Assembly (NCBI GenBank): GCA_964397205.1
Contig: CAYNIT010000222.1
Location: forward strand, 1 to 7,644
Reading direction: 5' to 3'
DNA from: Phaeodactylibacter sp964397205
GTDB lineage: Bacteria > Bacteroidota > Bacteroidia > Chitinophagales > Saprospiraceae
DNA: 7,644 nt
The notes under the pieces are model-generated. The model searched no databases. It was not told the origin of the DNA and saw only the letters and a list, made by a program, of their open reading frames with translations. The translations under genes and the position numbers were made by a program. Shown in pieces: positions 1 to 5,842 of the stretch. Each line of letters starts with the position of its first letter. Position 1 is the stretch's first letter.

Positions 1-1798
1 ATTTACCGCCAAACCAGCGGCAGGTAGGCAGGTAAGAGGGCAATACTTTTTTTTCGAACCGGCGCCGTGCAGTGTAATTGTCGAAAAAGCTGTCCCACAT
101 TACATCCGCTTCCACTTCGGGCACCACCCGCTCCTTGGGCAGAGCCTCCTGTTCTTCTTGCTTTTCCATCAGGAACCAGTAGTAGCCATAGGGGCCGATC
201 GTAAACTTGTAGGGCTCTTCCCCGATGGCGAAGAACTTGTTCTGGCTGAATATCTCCGTCGGTTGTATGCCCTCGTACGCTTGCAGGTCCAGCTCTACTG
301 CCTGCGAGAATTTGGACAGATTGGCGACCACCAGGATGCTTTCCCCTTCGTGAGACCTTAAAAAGGACAGGACCTTCGAGTTGGCGGAATCCAAGAATTC
401 AATGCTGCCGTGGCTGAAGGCCCGGAGCCGTTTGCGCATGCTGATGATGTTTTTCATCCACCACAGCAGAGAAGAAGAGTTGCGGTCCTGAATTTCCACA
501 TTGACGGCCTCGTAGCGGTACATAGGGTCGCGGATCACCGGCAGGAAGAGCTTTTGGGGGTTGGCGTTGGAAAAACCTGCATTGCGGTCGGCATTCCACT
601 GCATGGGAGTGCGCACGCCGTTGCGGTCGCCCAGGTAGATGTTGTCGCCCATTCCGATCTCATCTCCGTAGTAGAGGACCGGGGTGCCGGGCAGGCTGAA
701 CAGCAGGCTGTTCAGCAGTTCGATCTTGCGGCGGTCATTATTCAGCAATGGCGCCAGCCGCCGGCGGATGCCCTCGTTGATCTTCGCGCCGTGGTCCTGG
801 GCGAATACTTTGTATAGGTAATCCCGCTCCTCCTCCGTCACCATCGAGAGCATGAGGTCATCGTGGTTGCGCAGGAAAAGGGCCCACTGGCAGTTGTCGG
901 GCACCGGGGGGGTCTGCTCCAGGATGTCGATAATCGGGTAGCGGTCTTCGGTCTGCAAAGCCATGTAGAGGCGCGGCATGAGGGGGAAGTGGTAATTCAT
1001 GTGGCATTCGTCGCCTTCCCCGAAGTACTCGGCAGCCTCTTCGGGCCAGAGGTTGGTTTCCGCCAGGAGTATTTTACCCGGGTGTTTGCGGTCTACATAG
1101 CTGCGCAGTTGCCGAAGATAGTCGTGCACCTGCGGCAGGTTTTGGCAGTCGGTGCCTTCTTCTTGAAAGAGGAAGATGACCGAAGTCAAGCGTATGCCGT
1201 CTACTCCCAGTTCGTACCAGAAGTCGATTACCCGGCGCATCTCCTCTCGCACCCGCTCGTTTTCGTAGTTCAGGTCAGCCTGATGGCTGTAGAAGCGATG
1301 CCAGTAGTAGGCTTTGGCTACGTTGTCCCACTCCCAGTTGGAGTTTTCGTAATCACTGAATATGATTTCTGCATCGCTGTATTTCTCCGGGCTATTGCTC
1401 CAGACATAAAACTCGCGCTCCGGCGACCCCTCCGGCGCGCGCCGCGCCCGCTGGAACCACTCGTGGCTGGTGGAGGTGTGGTTCATGATCAAGTCGATGA
1501 TCACGCGCAGGCCTCTTTTCTGAGCTTCTTGGAGAAAATCCTTGAAATCCTCCAGCTTGCCAAAATTAGGATGCACGCTCTTGAAGTCAGATACATCGTA
1601 GCCATCGTCCTTGAGCGGAGACTTGTAGAAGGGCAGCAGAGAGATGCCGGACACGCCAAGGTCCTCCAGATAGTCTAGTTTTTTGATCAGTCCCCTTATG
1701 TCGCCTATACCGTCGCCGGTACTGTCGTAAAAGGCGTGAATGGGCATGCCGTAGAGGATGCTGTCTTTATACCAAATCGGGTATTTGCTTGTTGCCAT
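1..1798 (-). CDS. treS: Trehalose synthase (GH13)-maltokinase fusion, C-terminus cut by window edge; nucleophile Asp replaced by Thr
   Basis: Read from ATG at 1798, 599 codons stay open to the left edge. Family role: TreS interconverts maltose and trehalose in the cytoplasm; the fused maltokinase makes maltose 1-phosphate from maltose and ATP, feeding GlgE glucan synthesis. Seen: a GH13 barrel with DDGYD (64-68), IDLIMNHTS (101-109), YYWHRFYSHQADLNY (164-178), DGIRL (200-204), general acid E247 in LLAETNLWP, N311-H312-D313, YYGDEIGMGDNIYLGDRNG (376-394) and RTPMQW (396-401), then a beta domain to about 545. WDSFF (568-572) and VLPSYLPTCRWFGGK (585-599) match the start of a maltokinase N-terminal cap, so the kinase lies beyond the window. 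Odd: the nucleophile expected after DGxRL is Thr205, with drift at 248-250 and 314-318, so isomerase activity is doubtful. No Shine-Dalgarno or clear promoter precedes it; 88 bases separate it from the upstream phosphatase gene on the same strand. Family assignment is very secure; activity is uncertain. Confidence 0.93.
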   Translation of the reverse strand, partial: MATSKYPIWYKDSILYGMPIHAFYDSTGDGIGDIRGLIKKLDYLEDLGVSGISLLPFYKSPLKDDGYDVSDFKSVHPNFGKLEDFKDFLQEAQKRGLRVIIDLIMNHTSTSHEWFQRARRAPEGSPEREFYVWSNSPEKYSDAEIIFSDYENSNWEWDNVAKAYYWHRFYSHQADLNYENERVREEMRRVIDFWYELGVDGIRLTSVIFLFQEEGTDCQNLPQVHDYLRQLRSYVDRKHPGKILLAETNLWPEEAAEYFGEGDECHMNYHFPLMPRLYMALQTEDRYPIIDILEQTPPVPDNCQWALFLRNHDDLMLSMVTEEERDYLYKVFAQDHGAKINEGIRRRLAPLLNNDRRKIELLNSLLFSLPGTPVLYYGDEIGMGDNIYLGDRNGVRTPMQWNADRNAGFSNANPQKLFLPVIRDPMYRYEAVNVEIQDRNSSSLLWWMKNIISMRKRLRAFSHGSIEFLDSANSKVLSFLRSHEGESILVVANLSKFSQAVELDLQAYEGIQPTEIFSQNKFFAIGEEPYKFTIGPYGYYWFLMEKQEEQEALPKERVVPEVEADVMWDSFFDNYTARRRFEKKVLPSYLPTCRWFGGK

Positions 1799-1886
1799 GG
1801 TAATACGTTGGTTATCGCGGGACAGCACTCAAGAACGCAAAAAAAATGCCTACCGCCAACTGAAGGCTCCAAAAATGGCTGGGGCT
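1799..1886 (-). other. Short intergenic gap with an 8-base T tract
   Basis: Read on the minus strand, this gap contains a run of eight T (1839-1846). A weak GCCT/AGGC stem of only 4 bp stands just before it. This is too weak to call a terminator. No TAnnTTTG element is visible ahead of the treS-like start, so read-through from the phosphatase gene is plausible. Confidence 0.35.
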
Positions 1887-2615
1887 TCAGCGGTGCAGAT
1901 TGGGCACTACAATTCCGATCAATGCCCCGACGCCGTAGCCGACCACTACATCAGTTGGGAAGTGCCTGCCAGCTTTAATGCGCAGAAGGCCAGTAAGGGC
2001 GGGCAAAGCGGCAGCGGAAGCCCATACCAGCCCTCTGTTCTTCATGCCCGGGCGGTTATTGGTCAGCGTCTGAGCAGTGAAAAAACAAACAGCAGCGGAA
2101 TTGGAAGTATGGCCCGAAAAAAAGGAAAGCCGGGTTTCGGGCTCAACTTTCAGTTCTTCGCCGGTCATCGGGTTGTAGGCGTAGGGGCGGGCGCGCCGGG
2201 CACTGGCTTTGACCAGTCGGGTGATGCCGTTGTTGACCAGTAGGGTTTCCAGCCACATCACGCTGATGGTGCCGAACTCGGATCGGGAGCGAGGGTCTCC
2301 CAACAGGGCGAGGGGGGTGAGGACGGATGCCCGCAGCCCTATATCACTGCCCAGGCGGGCCAACTCGCTGTCCTGCCAGGTAGAGACCCGTTCGAAGCGC
2401 CTCAGCAGCAAAGGGTCCAAGCCTTCCAGTTGCTCTGGGCTAAGCGGATCCACTTTTTTCTGCAGCGGGATGCTGATGCCGTAGGTGAGCCCCCCCAGCG
2501 TAGCCAGCGCACCGTCTACCGGCAAGCTCAAACCATGCACCTGCCCGGAAGCCGGGGCAGCAGAGCAAAACAGCAGCGCGCCCAATAAAAAATACAGCCG
2601 GCATAGACGGTTCAT
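1887..2615 (-). CDS. Exported PAP2-superfamily phosphatase
   Basis: A 242-residue acid phosphatase/phosphatidic-acid-phosphatase-like (PAP2) protein. From M1 (2615) it has a signal peptide: NRLCR, a hydrophobic stretch LYFLLGALLFCSAA, and probable cleavage near ASG/Q, so the enzyme should act in the periplasm or on the outer face of the inner membrane. The three catalytic motifs are present: KASARRARP (136-144, K-x6-RP), FSGH (166-169, canonical PSGH with Phe for Pro) and R-x5-H-x3-D (R212, H218, D222). The frame extends 23 codons upstream to an ATG at 2684, but that start would bury the signal peptide, so the internal ATG is chosen. LLFC is a poor lipobox because of Phe at -1. The substrate is unknown; lipid phosphates such as undecaprenyl pyrophosphate or phosphatidylglycerophosphate are family possibilities. 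It lies upstream of the treS-like gene on the same strand and is divergent from the AI-2E-family gene. Confidence 0.88.
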   Translation of the reverse strand: MNRLCRLYFLLGALLFCSAAPASGQVHGLSLPVDGALATLGGLTYGISIPLQKKVDPLSPEQLEGLDPLLLRRFERVSTWQDSELARLGSDIGLRASVLTPLALLGDPRSRSEFGTISVMWLETLLVNNGITRLVKASARRARPYAYNPMTGEELKVEPETRLSFFSGHTSNSAAVCFFTAQTLTNNRPGMKNRGLVWASAAALPALTGLLRIKAGRHFPTDVVVGYGVGALIGIVVPNLHR

Positions 2616-2692
2616 GAACAATTGGCTTATAGATGCAGGGGTGAAATTATCAAATACACTGGCTACAATCAAAGCCACAGCCACTTTATTGT

Positions 2693-2700
2693 TAACTTTG
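2693..2700 (+). promoter_or_regulatory. Bacteroidota -7 promoter element (TAACTTTG) for the AI-2E-family gene
   Basis: TAACTTTG matches the Bacteroidota primary sigma-factor -7 consensus TAnnTTTG and ends 16 bases before the ATG at 2717, implying a leader of roughly 10 bases. I see no good TTTG -33 partner at the usual 19-21 base spacing, so this rests on one element plus position. Confidence 0.5.
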
Positions 2701-2716
2701 CGCCAAACCTGTCTTC

Positions 2717-3811
2717 ATGCCGGCTGCTAAATGGGACCTGGACCGTATCATCAATATTTTGCTTTACCTGGGCGGCATTCTGCTTTTTTTGTGGTTGCTG
2801 GATTACCTGAGCCCGTATTTGGTTTCTTTCTTCCTCGCCTTGTTTGTAGCGTATTTGCTGGAGCCGATCGTCCGGTTTTTTCGTTGGCGTTTGCGCGTGC
2901 GTCTCCGTTGGTTGTCTGTGTTGCTGACCTTCGCCGCCCTGCTCGGGGCATTGACGCTGATTGGCCTGCTGGCCACACCGGTGGTCAGCGAAGAGGTGTT
3001 CAAGCTGGAAGCCATGTTGGAAGGCAGCCTGTCTTTCCAGTACGAAGAGCTGCTGCCGGAGGAGTTGCAGCACCACGTCCGGGAGTATTTGAACAGTGAG
3101 GAGCTAAAAGCACTGCTGACAGAAGAGAATATTGCCAACTACGGAACGAAGCTCTTCTACTACATCTGGAATGCGCTGAGCGGTGCCATGGGGGTCCTGC
3201 TGGGGCTTTTCAGCTTGGTGACTTTTTTGCTGTACCTGGTATTCATCATGCTCTTTTACGATGACTTTGCCGACAATTGGAGAAGAGCGATACCGCCGGC
3301 CTACCGCGATCCGGCGGTTATGTTGATTGAAGATGTGGAGAAGGGCATGCAAGTGTACTTCCGCGGCCAGGCGCAAGTGGTGCTTTGGGTGAGCCTGCTG
3401 TTTGCTGTTGGTTTCCGTCTTATAGGGCTGCCGTTGGGTATTATGCTGGGGGTATTTGTGGGGCTGTTAAATTTTGTGCCTTATCTACAAACGCTGGGGT
3501 TGGTGCCCGCTTTGTTGCTGGCGGGGGCTCAGTCGGTGGAGACCGGGCAGAGCTACTGGACCTGCGCAGCGCTGGTCCTGTTGGTTTTCGTACTGGTGCA
3601 GGCTATTCAGGAAGTTGTGCTGACGCCGCGCATCCTCGGCGATGCTACTGGCCTGAACCCGGCCATCATTCTATTGGCGCTCTCCGTTTGGGGCGGGTTA
3701 TTTGGCGTTATCGGAATGGTAATTGCTTTGCCGCTGACCAGCCTGCTGATCAATTACTACCGGCGGTTTATACTGCAGGAGCCTTCCGCTCAGGCGGAAG
3801 AACAGGAATGA
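2717..3811 (+). CDS. AI-2E family (PerM/YdiK-like) membrane transporter
   Basis: A 364-residue polytopic inner-membrane protein of the AI-2E exporter/PerM family. Hydrophobic segments lie at about 11-28, 33-50, 65-90, 155-180, 220-236, 238-257, 260-271, 282-300 and 313-346. A long hydrophilic, acidic stretch (about 91-150) follows the third segment, as is usual in this family. The C-terminal signature is clear: VLTPRILGDATGLNPAIILL (301-320), then WGGLFGVIGMVIALPL (325-340). The tail EPSAQAEEQE is acidic. Members are variously linked to AI-2 export, Na+/H+ antiport or unknown solutes, so no substrate can be assigned. The gene stands alone on its strand, preceded by TAACTTTG and followed by a converging gene only 5 bases away. 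It is probably a single-gene unit. Confidence 0.92.
   Translation: MPAAKWDLDRIINILLYLGGILLFLWLLDYLSPYLVSFFLALFVAYLLEPIVRFFRWRLRVRLRWLSVLLTFAALLGALTLIGLLATPVVSEEVFKLEAMLEGSLSFQYEELLPEELQHHVREYLNSEELKALLTEENIANYGTKLFYYIWNALSGAMGVLLGLFSLVTFLLYLVFIMLFYDDFADNWRRAIPPAYRDPAVMLIEDVEKGMQVYFRGQAQVVLWVSLLFAVGFRLIGLPLGIMLGVFVGLLNFVPYLQTLGLVPALLLAGAQSVETGQSYWTCAALVLLVFVLVQAIQEVVLTPRILGDATGLNPAIILLALSVWGGLFGVIGMVIALPLTSLLINYYRRFILQEPSAQAEEQE
3783..3800. repeat. Perfect 7-bp inverted repeat at the convergent 3' ends
   Basis: CTTCCGC (3783-3789) and GCGGAAG (3794-3800) are exact inverted copies around a 4-base loop, inside the last codons of the AI-2E-family gene and 17 bases beyond the BASS gene stop. Transcripts from either side would form this hairpin. 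There is no T tract on either strand, so it is not a standard intrinsic terminator; a role in 3'-end stability or in limiting read-through is speculative. Confidence 0.45.
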
Positions 3812-3816
3812 CCGCT

Positions 3817-4740
3817 CTATTCTTCAATGAGCTTGGAGGAGACCGCAAGGGGGCGCTGCTGCCACCACATGGATAAGGTGAAAGCGGATACCAGATGCCA
3901 GATGCCCCACCAGGCTGCAATGAGCGCCATACCGCCTAAGCCATCGAAAAAATTAAAAATCAGTATCAGCGCCAGGCCAGAATTCTGAATGCCGGTCTCA
4001 ATGGAGATGGCCCGGGCATCCCGCTTCGGCAGCTTCATCCTTTTGGCCCACCAGTAGCCGGTCATCAATGCAAAAGCATTGTGTGTGAAGACCAGCAAGA
4101 AGACGATGTGCAGGTAGTTGACGATGTTGTCGTAATTGGCGTAAACGGCAAATAAGATGAAACTGATGAAGATCATCACGGACAGCACGCGTATAGGCTG
4201 CTTGATGCGCTCGGTTACTTTGGGCAGGCGCCTCCGGAATGCCATGCCCGCCAGCAGCGGCAGCAGAATGAGCTGTACAATGGTGCTGGCCATGTCCATA
4301 GCCGGCACGTAGATTTCCTTCTGCAATTCGGCAGCCCCCGGCACCAAAGGGGCCAGCTGTGTGAAGTAAAGTGGCGTGACGACGACGGCCCCCAAGGTTG
4401 AAACGCTGGTCATGAAAACGGACAAAGCAGCGTTGCCCTTGGACAGATGCACCGCAAAATTGGAGACGTTGCCGCCCGGGCAAGCCGATACCAGCAGCAT
4501 GCCCAGCGCTATGCTGGTGGTAGGCTGGAATAAAAAAATGAGGGCTAGTGTCAGAGCGGGCAGCAGCAGCCACTGCGAACTCAAGCCGATAAGCGGAGCT
4601 CGGGGGCGGCGCAGCAAGTCTCTGAAATTGCCAATCCGCAAATCCAGTGCTACGCCAAACATGATGAAGGCGAGGCATACGTTCAGCAGCAGCAGCTGGT
4701 CTTGATTAAAGTTAATCTTAATCCCATCAATTGGAGTCAT
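3817..4740 (-). CDS. Bile acid:sodium symporter (BASS) family transporter
   Basis: A 307-residue polytopic membrane protein of the BASS/SBF-like family, which typically moves organic anions with Na+ across the inner membrane. Two signature crossover regions are visible: SACPGGNVSNFAVHLSKGNA (85-104) and SIETGIQNSGLALIL (246-260). The second carries the E248...Q252-N253 pattern that contributes to Na+ binding in characterised BASS proteins. About nine to ten hydrophobic segments are evident, for example 16-36, 50-71, 75-89, 107-127, 148-167, 185-202, 208-229, 254-264 and 271-292. Length suits bacterial members. The substrate cannot be read from sequence; the bile-acid name is historical. Start at 4740 gives a normal short N-terminus and sits 24 bases after TACATTTG. 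The gene lies 78 bases downstream of the Nudix gene on the same strand and converges on the AI-2E-family gene. Confidence 0.92.
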   Translation of the reverse strand: MTPIDGIKINFNQDQLLLLNVCLAFIMFGVALDLRIGNFRDLLRRPRAPLIGLSSQWLLLPALTLALIFLFQPTTSIALGMLLVSACPGGNVSNFAVHLSKGNAALSVFMTSVSTLGAVVVTPLYFTQLAPLVPGAAELQKEIYVPAMDMASTIVQLILLPLLAGMAFRRRLPKVTERIKQPIRVLSVMIFISFILFAVYANYDNIVNYLHIVFLLVFTHNAFALMTGYWWAKRMKLPKRDARAISIETGIQNSGLALILIFNFFDGLGGMALIAAWWGIWHLVSAFTLSMWWQQRPLAVSSKLIEE

Positions 4741-4764
4741 CAGTCACTATTTGGGTAGTAAAAG

Positions 4765-4772
4765 CAAATGTA
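4765..4772 (-). promoter_or_regulatory. Candidate -7 promoter element (TACATTTG) for the BASS gene
   Basis: Read on the minus strand, TACATTTG matches TAnnTTTG in the 78-base gap between the Nudix and BASS genes, 24 bases before the ATG at 4740. No convincing -33 element is seen. If real, the BASS gene has its own promoter and need not depend on read-through from the Nudix gene. Confidence 0.45.
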
Positions 4773-4818
4773 GCAATAATCTGACTGACGCTGCTTTGGC
4801 TCCATCTATTTCATTTGC

Positions 4819-5328
4819 CTACCCTGCAGTAGGGTACACGATTTTACCGCTGATCTCCTCCCGCATTTCCAATAGCTCCATCTCCTCATCAAAAACCGCG
4901 TCAAGCGCGAAGGGCTGCCCTCGCATCAGGTATTGATAGATGTGCCAGTCGGTAGCTGGCGTAGGTATGGAGGGGATGTCCTGGAAGGCAACCCATTTCA
5001 GCTCGCCCTCGTCGCAGATTGGGGGCGGTATCCGCTCGATTTCCGCCAGGTAGATGAAACAAAGCCAGTTGTAATCCCCGGGGGAGGTCTCCGACAAAAC
5101 GCCTCCGTAGGTGAGCTGTTCTCGTTGGAGTTGCAGGCTGGCCTCCTCTTCGGCCTCCCTTGCCGCCGTCTCAATTGGCCGCTCGTGGGGTTCTATTTTG
5201 CCGCCGACGGGCACGTAGAGCCCCTCGTTGGGCGGCTTTCCCCGCTTGAGCAGCAGCAACTCTCTGCCGTGCTGCAGGGCCACCATGGCCGCCGTCCGCT
5301 TTATGCCGTACTGAACTTCCATACACAT
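4819..5328 (-). CDS. Nudix hydrolase, MutT/8-oxo-dGTP diphosphatase-like
   Basis: A 169-residue cytoplasmic Nudix protein. Family members cleave nucleoside diphosphates linked to another group, using Mg2+. The Nudix box runs from 43 to 65: G43-x5-E49-x7-R57-E58-A59-E60-E61-E62-A63-S64-L65. It fits GX5EX7REUXEEXGU except that the late Gly is Ser64. The preceding strand and loop, LLLLKRGKPPNEGLYVPVGG (24-43), resemble MutT/8-oxo-dGTP-type enzymes that act as nucleotide-pool sanitisers, but Nudix substrates cannot be assigned reliably from sequence. The C-terminal region (about 107-169) has the usual W-x-x-F segment (KWVAF, 111-115) and an acidic helix DEEMELLEMREEI. The start could be ATG at 5328 or the in-frame ATG two codons on at 5322; the latter would leave a more normal leader after the -7 element. 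Confidence 0.92.
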   Translation of the reverse strand: MCMEVQYGIKRTAAMVALQHGRELLLLKRGKPPNEGLYVPVGGKIEPHERPIETAAREAEEEASLQLQREQLTYGGVLSETSPGDYNWLCFIYLAEIERIPPPICDEGELKWVAFQDIPSIPTPATDWHIYQYLMRGQPFALDAVFDEEMELLEMREEISGKIVYPTAG

Positions 5329-5341
5329 CGGGTTTGAAAAG

Positions 5342-5349
5342 CAAAAATA
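5342..5349 (-). promoter_or_regulatory. Candidate -7 promoter element (TATTTTTG) for the Nudix gene
   Basis: On the minus strand TATTTTTG matches TAnnTTTG, 13 bases before ATG 5328 (19 before ATG 5322). The leader would be very short, which slightly favours the second ATG or near-leaderless translation. The element lies in the 100-base divergent region shared with the L31 gene. Confidence 0.45.
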
Positions 5350-5366
5350 TAAAAGTCAAGCAGAGC

Positions 5367-5397
5367 TTTCTATAATCCGCTCAAAAGCTTATCTTTG
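5367..5397 (+). promoter_or_regulatory. Bacteroidota-type promoter of the L31 gene (TTTC-N19-TATCTTTG)
   Basis: TATCTTTG (5390-5397) fits the -7 consensus TAnnTTTG. TTTC (5367-5370), one base off the -33 TTTG, stands exactly 19 bases upstream. The leader to ATG 5429 is about 25 bases and ends in an A-rich stretch (AAAGAAAAAAGCC), as is common before highly expressed Bacteroidota genes lacking a Shine-Dalgarno. This is the best promoter in the window. Confidence 0.65.
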
Positions 5398-5428
5398 CCC
5401 TTCGTTTTAGCATTTAAAGAAAAAAGCC

Positions 5429-5719
5429 ATGAAAAAAGAAAAAGATATTCACCCTGACAACTACCGTATGGTAGTATTCAAGGATTTTTCCTCTGGAGAC
5501 GCATTCTTGAGCCGTTCTTGCACGGCGACTAAAGATACCATCACCTGGGAAGATGGCAACGAATACCCGCTGGTGAAGCTGGAAATTTCCAGCTACTCTC
5601 ACCCCTTCTTCACTGGAAAGATGAAGTACGTGGATACCGCCGGCCGTATCGATAAGTTCAACAAGAAATTTGCCAAGTCCCGCTTCGGCAAGAAAAAGGA
5701 GGAAAACAAAGAAAAGTAA
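5429..5719 (+). CDS. rpmE2: Type B 50S ribosomal protein L31
   Basis: A 96-residue ribosomal protein L31, a component of the large subunit near the intersubunit bridge region. Diagnostic stretches are IHPDNYRMVVFKD (7-19), TKDTITWEDGNEYPLVKLEI (34-53) and SHPFFTGKMKYVDTAGRIDK (57-76). It is type B: the zinc-binding CxxC of type A is absent and only Cys31 is present, so it should be zinc-independent. The tail KSRFGKKKEENKEK is strongly charged and a little longer than the shortest homologues. The gene has its own promoter and is followed by a strong terminator, so it is probably transcribed alone. The ATG at 5429 is the only sensible start, giving the usual MKK N-terminus. Confidence 0.97.
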   Translation: MKKEKDIHPDNYRMVVFKDFSSGDAFLSRSCTATKDTITWEDGNEYPLVKLEISSYSHPFFTGKMKYVDTAGRIDKFNKKFAKSRFGKKKEENKEK

Positions 5720-5746
5720 GCTGCATTAGCTTGTATTGCTTGGTTT

Positions 5747-5788
5747 AAAGGGGTAGCCCGAGTAAAATCGGCTTGGGCTACCCCTTTT
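5747..5788 (+). terminator. Strong intrinsic terminator after the L31 gene
   Basis: AAAGGGGTAGCCC (5747-5759) pairs perfectly over 13 bp with GGGCTACCCCTTT (5775-5787) around a 15-base loop, and the transcript ends in TTTTAT. It begins 27 bases after the L31 stop. The shortish U run overlaps the stem. An internal CCGA/TCGG pairing (5758-5761 with 5768-5771) could compete with the top of the stem. Confidence 0.88.
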
Positions 5789-5814
5789 ATCGTTCCCCAG
5801 TTCTACAATTTTTC

Positions 5815-5822
5815 TATTTTTG
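5815..5822 (+). promoter_or_regulatory. Candidate -7 promoter element (TATTTTTG) for the GlmU-family gene
   Basis: TATTTTTG matches TAnnTTTG and ends 20 bases before ATG 5843, leaving a leader of about 14 bases. The -33 position falls just after the L31 terminator (5792-5795, GTTC) and is a poor match. A separate promoter is expected here because the terminator isolates this gene from the L31 gene. Confidence 0.5.
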
Positions 5823-5842
5823 GGCATAACCTCATCTCGATT

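Noticed and set aside
1178..1207. Frameshift or sequencing error as the cause of the missing TreS nucleophile
   Set aside because: The reading frame matches the family on both sides with no gap, and two bases of the codon would have to be wrong; an error is not the simplest reading, although raw reads were not available.
863..1678. Long plus-strand open frame of 271 codons
   Set aside because: It lies entirely antisense to the well-supported TreS-like coding sequence, has no recognisable family features and is explained by codon bias of the real gene.
1839..1886. Possible intrinsic terminator between the PAP2 and treS-like genes
   Set aside because: The T tract is real, but the stems that can be drawn are 4 bp next to it or 6 bp (CTGAAG/CTTCAG) too far from it to be convincing.
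2651..2658. TGTATTTG as a -7 element for the PAP2 gene (minus strand)
   Set aside because: It misses the key A of TAnnTTTG, and the nearest upstream TTTG is only 11 bases away, so the match is too weak to call.
3385..3876. Plus-strand open frame of 163 codons overlapping the AI-2E-family gene
   Set aside because: It is an alternative frame over clear transmembrane coding sequence and crosses into the converging BASS gene; no independent support.
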